Shown: positions 6,355-10,688 of the stretch, in pieces
Position numbering within the stretch: the first letter of the stretch is position 1
How the letters are laid out: each line of letters opens with the position of its first letter
Assembly (NCBI GenBank): GCA_937899265.1
Contig: CALBPV010000103.1
Span: forward strand, 1-10,688
DNA: 10,688 nucleotides
Origin: an uncultured Bacteroidales bacterium
GTDB taxonomy: Bacteria > Bacteroidota > Bacteroidia > Bacteroidales > UBA3663
Direction: 5' to 3'
Program-made: the position numbers and the translations under genes
Notes under the pieces: generated by a model
Database searches by the model: none
The model's input: the letters and a program-made list of their open reading frames with translations, nothing else
What the model was told of the DNA's origin: nothing

Positions 6355-8402
6355 AAGTTTGCATAGCAGAGAAACCCAGCGTGGCTCAAAGCATCGCACA
6401 GGTGCTCGGGGCCAATACGCGGCGTGACGGATATTATGAGGGCGGCGAGTGGCAAGTCACATGGACCTTCGGACACCTCTGTTCGCTCAAGGCGCCGGAC
6501 GACTATACCGATGCGTGGAAGCATTGGCGGATGGACACATTGCCCATGATTCCCCCGAGGTTCGGCATCAAACTGCTGGACGACAAAGGCGTGGAGAAAC
6601 AATTCAACGTCATCAAGAGTCTCTACGACCGGGCTGAGCTCATTGTCAATTGCGGGGATGCCGGCATTGAGGGCGAACTGATACAACGCTGGGTGATGCA
6701 GAAAGCCGCAGTGCATGTGCCCGTCTATCGGCTGTGGATTTCGTCGCTTACCGATGAATCCATCCGCGAGGGTTTCTCCCACCTCGAAGAACAGAAGAAA
6801 TACGACAACCTCTATGCTGCCGGCCTGTCGCGCAGTATCGGCGACTGGATTCTGGGCATGAACGCAACGCGTCTCTACACGATACGCTATGCCCAACGCG
6901 ACCGGCATCAGGTGATTTCCATCGGTCGCGTGCAGACTCCCACGCTGGCCATCGTCGTGAAACGCCACTGGGAGATAGTCAACTTCCATTCGGAAACCTA
7001 TTGGGAAATCAAGACGCTCTATCGCGATGTGACTTTCAATGCCACCAAGGGGCGTTTCATGCAGAAGGAAGAAGCCGAGGCGGCGCTGGCACAGATTCAG
7101 GGACAACCCTTCGAAATCAAGGACATCCAGAAGAAGAAGGGTAAAGAGGCTCCTCCGCGTCTCTACGACCTGACCTCGCTGCAAGTCGATTGCAACCGCA
7201 AATTCTCACTCTCTGCCGAACAGACACTCAACATCATCCAGGCTCTTTATGAGAAGAAAGTGACCACCTATCCGCGTGTGGATACCACCTTCCTTTCTGA
7301 CGACATCTATCCCAAATGTCCGGGCATCCTGCGCGGACTGCGCGGTTATGAGGCATATACCGAACGGCTGACCGCTGTGGGTGCCAAACTGCCCAAGACG
7401 AAGAAGGTGTTCGACAACGCGAAAGTCACCGACCACCACGCCATCATCCCCACAGGACAGCAGGCGGCTCTCAGCGACCTGGAACGCAAGGTCTATGACC
7501 TCGTCTGCAAACGTTTCATCGCGGTGTTTTATCCCGATTGCGAATTTGCCACAACGACGGTCACCGCAGAGTCGGCCCAAGTGCCCTTCAAGGCGACAGG
7601 AAAAACCATCATTAAGGACGGTTGGCGTGTGGTGTATGCCGGCGATACGCAGGTACAGGAAGAACCCGAGAAGAAAGGCGACGAAGAAGAGCCCATGGGT
7701 GTGATGCCCGATTTCCGGGTGGGGGAGAGCGGACCTCACCTTCCGTCGCTGCTCGAGAAACAGACACAACCGCCCAAACCATACACCGAAGCCTCACTGC
7801 TGCGTGCGATGGAAACAGCCGGAAAACTCTGCGACAGCGATGAATTGCGCGATGCCATGAAGGAGAACGGCCTGGGCCGCCCTTCCACCCGTGCCGCCAT
7901 CATCGAGACACTCTTCAAGCGCCGCTACATCAAGAAGGAAAAGAAGAGCCTGATGGCCACACAGACAGGTATAGAGGTGATAGGCATCATACAGGATGAA
8001 CTCCTCAAAAGTGCAGAACTGACGGGTCAGTGGGAACATAAACTCCGTCAGATAGAACGCGGACAATACGAGGCCAAGAATTTCATCGCCGAACTCACCG
8101 ACATGGTGAATCAGATATGCTGGCGTGTGAAGAATGACCGAACATCCTCACGCATCACCTTTGTAGATGAAGATGCAAAACCCAAGAAGGAGGCTACCAA
8201 GCGAAAGAAGGCAGAGGCTTCCGCTCCTGCCCAACCCGCATCTGCATCTCCTGCAACCGATAAAAAATACACACTCGCCACCCTCCCCAAGGTTTGTCCC
8301 GTCTGTGGCAAGGGGACGATGCTGAAAGGCAAAACGGCTTACGGCTGTTCCGAATGGAAGAACGGCTGCCGTTTCACCATCCCCTTCAGCGATGTGGAGT
8401 AA
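6351..8402 (+). CDS. topB: DNA topoisomerase III (type IA)
   Basis: This 683-residue type IA topoisomerase passes single DNA strands through a transient nick and helps resolve replication and recombination intermediates. The TOPRIM domain starts with VCIAEKPSVAQSIA (E7 is the catalytic glutamate) and continues to NCGDAGIEGELIQRW (100-114). Here the usual DxD is DAG, as I recall in other Bacteroidetes and Firmicutes TopB proteins. VISIGRVQTPTLA and the active-site tyrosine Y307 in VTTYPRVDTTFL follow. ENGLGRPSTRAAIIE marks the closing part of the core. A Lys/Ala/Pro-rich linker (about 606-640) leads to a four-cysteine zinc ribbon with C649, C652, C666 and C673. The start is ATG 6351, which overlaps the pnuC stop; an upstream in-frame ATG at 6318 would sit deep inside pnuC and add residues before the conserved N-terminus. 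Confidence 0.96.
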   Translation: MKVCIAEKPSVAQSIAQVLGANTRRDGYYEGGEWQVTWTFGHLCSLKAPDDYTDAWKHWRMDTLPMIPPRFGIKLLDDKGVEKQFNVIKSLYDRAELIVNCGDAGIEGELIQRWVMQKAAVHVPVYRLWISSLTDESIREGFSHLEEQKKYDNLYAAGLSRSIGDWILGMNATRLYTIRYAQRDRHQVISIGRVQTPTLAIVVKRHWEIVNFHSETYWEIKTLYRDVTFNATKGRFMQKEEAEAALAQIQGQPFEIKDIQKKKGKEAPPRLYDLTSLQVDCNRKFSLSAEQTLNIIQALYEKKVTTYPRVDTTFLSDDIYPKCPGILRGLRGYEAYTERLTAVGAKLPKTKKVFDNAKVTDHHAIIPTGQQAALSDLERKVYDLVCKRFIAVFYPDCEFATTTVTAESAQVPFKATGKTIIKDGWRVVYAGDTQVQEEPEKKGDEEEPMGVMPDFRVGESGPHLPSLLEKQTQPPKPYTEASLLRAMETAGKLCDSDELRDAMKENGLGRPSTRAAIIETLFKRRYIKKEKKSLMATQTGIEVIGIIQDELLKSAELTGQWEHKLRQIERGQYEAKNFIAELTDMVNQICWRVKNDRTSSRITFVDEDAKPKKEATKRKKAEASAPAQPASASPATDKKYTLATLPKVCPVCGKGTMLKGKTAYGCSEWKNGCRFTIPFSDVE

Positions 8403-8410
8403 CTTCCCGC

Positions 8411-8430
8411 CCCTTCCCTTCAGGGGAGGG
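8411..8430 (+). terminator. GC-rich hairpin just after topB
   Basis: CCCTTCCC (8411-8418) and GGGGAGGG (8423-8430) pair over 8 bp with one G-U pair around a TTCA loop, 8 nt after the topB stop. No U-tract follows, so efficient intrinsic termination is doubtful. The right arm is also the start of the 25-bp repeat array, so the hairpin may simply belong to the repeat. Confidence 0.35.
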
Positions 8431-8494
8431 CTGGAGAGAGGCTTTCAGGGGAGGGCTGGAGAGAGGCTTTCAGGGGAGGGCTGGGGAGAGGCTG
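8420..8494. repeat. Three tandem copies of a 25-bp GC-rich repeat
   Basis: The unit TCAGGGGAGGGCTGGAGAGA plus GGCTT is repeated at 8420-8444, 8445-8469 and 8470-8494. Copies 1 and 2 are identical; copy 3 differs at two positions. The G-rich strand has several runs of three or four Gs. The array lies between the topB stop and the 99-residue gene. Short intergenic repeats of the form GGGGAGGGCTGGGGAG are familiar from Prevotella-like genomes, so this is probably a local expansion of a dispersed repeat rather than a gene-specific control site. It is not convincingly coding. Confidence 0.9.
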
Positions 8495-8521
8495 TGGAAG
8501 GAATATAACTCAAGAAAACGT

Positions 8522-8821
8522 ATGCAAAAATTCATTCTTACTTCCCGCGGCGTACTCCGTTTCGGAGACGTTTGCTATCACAAAGACCTCCTGGAGCCCG
8601 GCGACCATTGTATCGGGGGCGGCTATTGGGAGGTGGAGCCGTCGGGCATGTCTCTCCGGCTGCACGGTTTATCGACAGATTTCGGTAGCCCGAAATGGTC
8701 GATGGTGCGGACCGAAAGTCTCAAAGTGCCTGACCGATTCCGGGGACTTGCTCTCCTGTGGGAAGATGCCTACGAAGGTTCCGTCAATCTCCCGGCCGAG
8801 TGGAAAATTGAATACGTTTGA
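8522..8821 (+). CDS. Hypothetical 99-residue cytosolic protein
   Basis: The protein starts MQKFILTSRGVLRFGDVCYHKDLLEPGDHCIGG and ends AEWKIEYV. It has no signal peptide or membrane segment and looks beta-rich, with the glycine-rich GDHCIGGGYWEVEP (27-40) and LSTDFGSPKWSMV (50-62). It recalls short Bacteroidales proteins annotated only as hypothetical, so I give no function. I chose ATG 8522, preceded by the A-rich sequence ACTCAAGAAAACGT, because extending upstream would translate the 25-bp repeats. The gene lies 119 nt after topB; no TAnnTTTG box is visible, so it is probably read from the upstream operon unless the hairpin at 8411-8430 stops transcription. Confidence 0.78.
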   Translation: MQKFILTSRGVLRFGDVCYHKDLLEPGDHCIGGGYWEVEPSGMSLRLHGLSTDFGSPKWSMVRTESLKVPDRFRGLALLWEDAYEGSVNLPAEWKIEYV

Positions 8822-8886
8822 ACAGCAAAATGCCAAGTGGAGAATGAAAATTCGGCCAAATCGAGGGTGTTTTCCCAATAATTTTG

Positions 8887-8915
8887 TCCGATTTACAGGT
8901 TTTTCGGATTTTTTT
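8887..8915 (+). terminator. Weak hairpin with T-tract before the export gene promoter
   Basis: TCCGA (8887-8891) and TCGGA (8904-8908) form a 5-bp stem with a 12-nt A/T-rich loop, followed by seven Ts (8909-8915). It could be a weak intrinsic terminator for the 99-residue gene. It also covers the -33 region of the next promoter, so it could instead be an operator or chance. Confidence 0.3.
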
Positions 8916-8918
8916 CTT

Positions 8919-8926
8919 TATCTTTG
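8919..8926 (+). promoter_or_regulatory. Bacteroidota -7 promoter element for the export gene
   Basis: TATCTTTG matches TAnnTTTG and is followed by GCAGCC. Transcription should start near 8932, giving a leader of about 33 nt before ATG 8965. No clear -33 TTTG is visible in the A/T-rich sequence upstream. The box suggests that the export gene is transcribed independently of the topB operon. Confidence 0.7.
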
Positions 8927-8945
8927 CAGCCAGAAATTGTACATT

Positions 8946-8959
8946 TTTGAATATTCAAA
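8946..8959. promoter_or_regulatory. Perfect 14-bp palindrome in the export gene leader
   Basis: TTTGAATATTCAAA is perfectly self-complementary. It sits between the predicted transcription start and ATG 8965, ending 5 nt before the start codon. Position and symmetry fit an operator or a leader hairpin next to the ribosome-binding region, but no regulator is identified and an A/T-rich palindrome can arise by chance. Confidence 0.4.
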
Positions 8960-8964
8960 CATTT

Positions 8965-10688
8965 ATGAAAAAATTTTTTTCCATTGCACTCCTCTTTTCG
9001 GCAGCGGTGATAGCCTTTGCCCAAATGAGTGATGACCAGGTGGTTCAGTATGTGAAGAGCGCCAACGCTGCGGGCAAAAGCAAAACGGAAATCGCCGCAG
9101 ACCTTGCAGCCCGTGGAGTGACACAGGCTCAGATTGAACGTATTCGCGAAAAATACGAGGGCGGAGATACGAGTGATTACGGAGCAACAGTCGTTCAGGA
9201 AGGCGGACGAATGCGTACAACTGCAGGTGTCGGAACCCTGAAGGAGGGTCAGATAGTCAATCGTCAGGCTCCCGTTTCCACCTCCAACATCTATGGACAC
9301 AATTTGTTCAACAATTCTTCCTTGACGTTCGAGCCGAACGAAAATCTGGCGACCCCCGCCAACTATCGTTTGGGACCCGGCGATGAAGTAATCATCGATG
9401 TGTGGGGTGCTTCCGAGAGTACAACACGTGCTGAGATATCTCCCGAGGGCTCAATCCAAGTAAGCGGTTTGGGTCCCATCCACCTCAGCGGGATGACAGT
9501 TTCCGCAGCCAACCAATACATCCAGAAACAATTCTCCCGTATTTATTCGGACCTCGAAGAAGGAACAACCAGCGTACAGTTGACGTTGGGAAGCACGCGC
9601 TCCATCCAAATCAATGTGATGGGTGAGGTAGCCGTCCCCGGCACCTATACATTATCGTCCTTCTCGTCGGTATTCCATGCCCTCTACATGGCCGGCGGCA
9701 TCAACAATATCGGTACCGTTCGCGACATTAAAGTAGTACGTAATGGCAAGAAGGTGGCATCAGTCGATGTGTATAAGGTTCTTCTGGAAGGCAAGATACA
9801 GGATGATATCCGCCTCCTCGAAGGAGATGTCATTCTGGTGGATACCTATCGCGAAGTTGTGACCATCTCGGGCAATATCAAGCGTCCCATGCGTTACGAA
9901 ATGAAAGAAGGGGAGCGCTTGCAGCAGTTGATTGACTACGCCGGCGGCTACGGTAGCGATGCCTATCGACAGAATCTCGAATTGATTCGTCAGACGGGTG
10001 CCGAACGTCAGATTTTCACCATCGATCAGTCTGATTACAGCACCTTTGCATTGAACGACGGTGACGCCGTAACCATTGGAAGTACGCTCGACCGGTTCCA
10101 AAACCGAATCTCCATCACCGGGGCTGTGTTCCGTCCGGGTTCGTATGAATTGGACAACAAGGTCAATTCGGTCAAGACTTTGGTGCAAAAAGCCGACGGT
10201 CTGCGTGAGAATGCTTACCTCGAACGTGCCGTTCTGACGCGCGAGACAGCCAATCTTGAGCAGGAAGTGATTTCTGTTGATTTGAACGGCATCATGAACG
10301 GGTCCGCAGCTGACATCAAACTCCAAAAGAACGACCAGCTCTATATTTCCACTATTCAGGGACTGCGTCAGGAACGCAATGTGACCATCAGGGGCGAGGT
10401 GGCTTCTCCCGGCACGTTCGCATACGCCGAGAACATGAAGATAGGCGACCTCATAGTAATGGCAGGCGGTCTCACCGAATATGCCTCTACCGTGGACGTT
10501 GAGATAGCCCGCCGCATCAAGGATCCCCAGAGTTCCGAATACACTTCCACACTCTCCGAGACCTTCTACTATGACCTGACCGGCAACGGAACTACGATGG
10601 ACGGTAACGATTTCGTGCTGCAGCCCTACGATGTGGTCAACATACGTCGCAGCCCCGGCTATCAAGAGCAGCGCACAGTCGCCATCAC
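8965..10688 (+). CDS. Wza-type polysaccharide export protein, multi-SLBB, 3' end outside window
   Basis: The frame runs open from ATG 8965 to the window edge, 574 residues so far. A signal peptide MKKFFSIALLFSAAVIAFAQ (1-20) has no lipobox cysteine. Residues 21-65 form a small helical segment, SDDQVVQYVKSANAAGKSKTEIAADL and onward. A polysaccharide export (Poly_export) domain begins at YRLGPGDEVIIDVWG (134-148) and runs to about 210. Four SLBB-type beta-grasp repeats follow, starting near 215 (INVMGEVAVPGTY), 298 (VTISGNIKRPMRY), 382 (ISITGAVFRPGSY) and 473 (VTIRGEVASPGTF). A fifth appears to start at RTVAIT at the edge. Such proteins form or line the outer-membrane channel for capsule or exopolysaccharide; the number of SLBB repeats exceeds that of Escherichia coli Wza. 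A promoter directly upstream suggests it opens a locus continuing to the right. Confidence 0.93.
   Translation, partial: MKKFFSIALLFSAAVIAFAQMSDDQVVQYVKSANAAGKSKTEIAADLAARGVTQAQIERIREKYEGGDTSDYGATVVQEGGRMRTTAGVGTLKEGQIVNRQAPVSTSNIYGHNLFNNSSLTFEPNENLATPANYRLGPGDEVIIDVWGASESTTRAEISPEGSIQVSGLGPIHLSGMTVSAANQYIQKQFSRIYSDLEEGTTSVQLTLGSTRSIQINVMGEVAVPGTYTLSSFSSVFHALYMAGGINNIGTVRDIKVVRNGKKVASVDVYKVLLEGKIQDDIRLLEGDVILVDTYREVVTISGNIKRPMRYEMKEGERLQQLIDYAGGYGSDAYRQNLELIRQTGAERQIFTIDQSDYSTFALNDGDAVTIGSTLDRFQNRISITGAVFRPGSYELDNKVNSVKTLVQKADGLRENAYLERAVLTRETANLEQEVISVDLNGIMNGSAADIKLQKNDQLYISTIQGLRQERNVTIRGEVASPGTFAYAENMKIGDLIVMAGGLTEYASTVDVEIARRIKDPQSSEYTSTLSETFYYDLTGNGTTMDGNDFVLQPYDVVNIRRSPGYQEQRTVAI

Noticed and set aside
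8403..8521. Coding extension of the 99-residue protein through the 25-bp repeats
   Set aside because: The frame stays open only because the repeat lacks stops. The translated repeat is low-complexity and unlike the protein, and a good ATG follows the repeats.
9760..10665. Minus-strand 301-codon frame opposite the export gene
   Set aside because: The plus strand here is an uninterrupted Poly_export/SLBB protein with clear repeats, so the minus-strand frame is a shadow.

Overview
The window looks like chromosome from a member of the Bacteroidota, most likely order Bacteroidales and possibly Prevotella-like. The reasons are: a bacterial serine palmitoyltransferase of the Bacteroides type; three copies of the Bacteroidota -7 promoter element TATCTTTG at plausible distances from genes; start codons preceded by A/T-rich sequence rather than Shine-Dalgarno motifs; an archaeal/eukaryal-type prolyl-tRNA synthetase; and a multi-SLBB Wza-type export protein. 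Genus is inference only.

Layout. Positions 1-541 hold no intact gene. They contain three 41-bp tandem repeats with nested dyads (1-123), a broken fragment of an AAA-ATPase-like/DUF1703-type gene (about 190-361), and a small inverted repeat (479-506). On the minus strand, a serine palmitoyltransferase gene (1909-725) is followed 12 nt later by a 56-residue two-helix membrane protein (712-542). A 153-bp intergenic region with two outward-facing TATCTTTG boxes separates this unit from a plus-strand gene cluster: a diacylglycerol/sphingosine kinase-family lipid kinase (2063-3085), a very acidic 107-residue protein (3090-3413), a secreted OmpA-like protein (3394-4059), prolyl-tRNA synthetase (4069-5544), a PnuC-type transporter (5578-6354) and topoisomerase III (6351-8402). 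Gaps are 4, -20, 9, 33 and -4 nt, so these six genes probably form one operon. After topB comes a GC-rich 25-bp triple repeat, then a 99-residue conserved-looking protein of unknown function (8522-8821). A separate promoter then precedes a polysaccharide export gene (8965 to the window end), which is cut off by the edge.

How the genes fit together. The clearest functional link is lipid metabolism. Serine palmitoyltransferase makes the sphingoid backbone (3-ketosphinganine), a small membrane protein appears to be co-transcribed with it, and a lipid kinase of the family that includes sphingosine kinases is transcribed divergently. Whether the kinase acts on a sphingoid base is inference. The rest of the plus-strand operon mixes translation (ProS), cofactor salvage (PnuC), DNA topology (TopB) and envelope (OmpA-like) functions. 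The last gene probably opens a capsule or exopolysaccharide locus that continues beyond the window.

Most of the window is ordinary core genome. The points most worth a second look are the small membrane protein paired with serine palmitoyltransferase, the dyad-rich 41-bp repeats at the left edge, and the 14-bp perfect palindrome in the leader of the polysaccharide export gene. I found no convincing previously undescribed multi-gene system.
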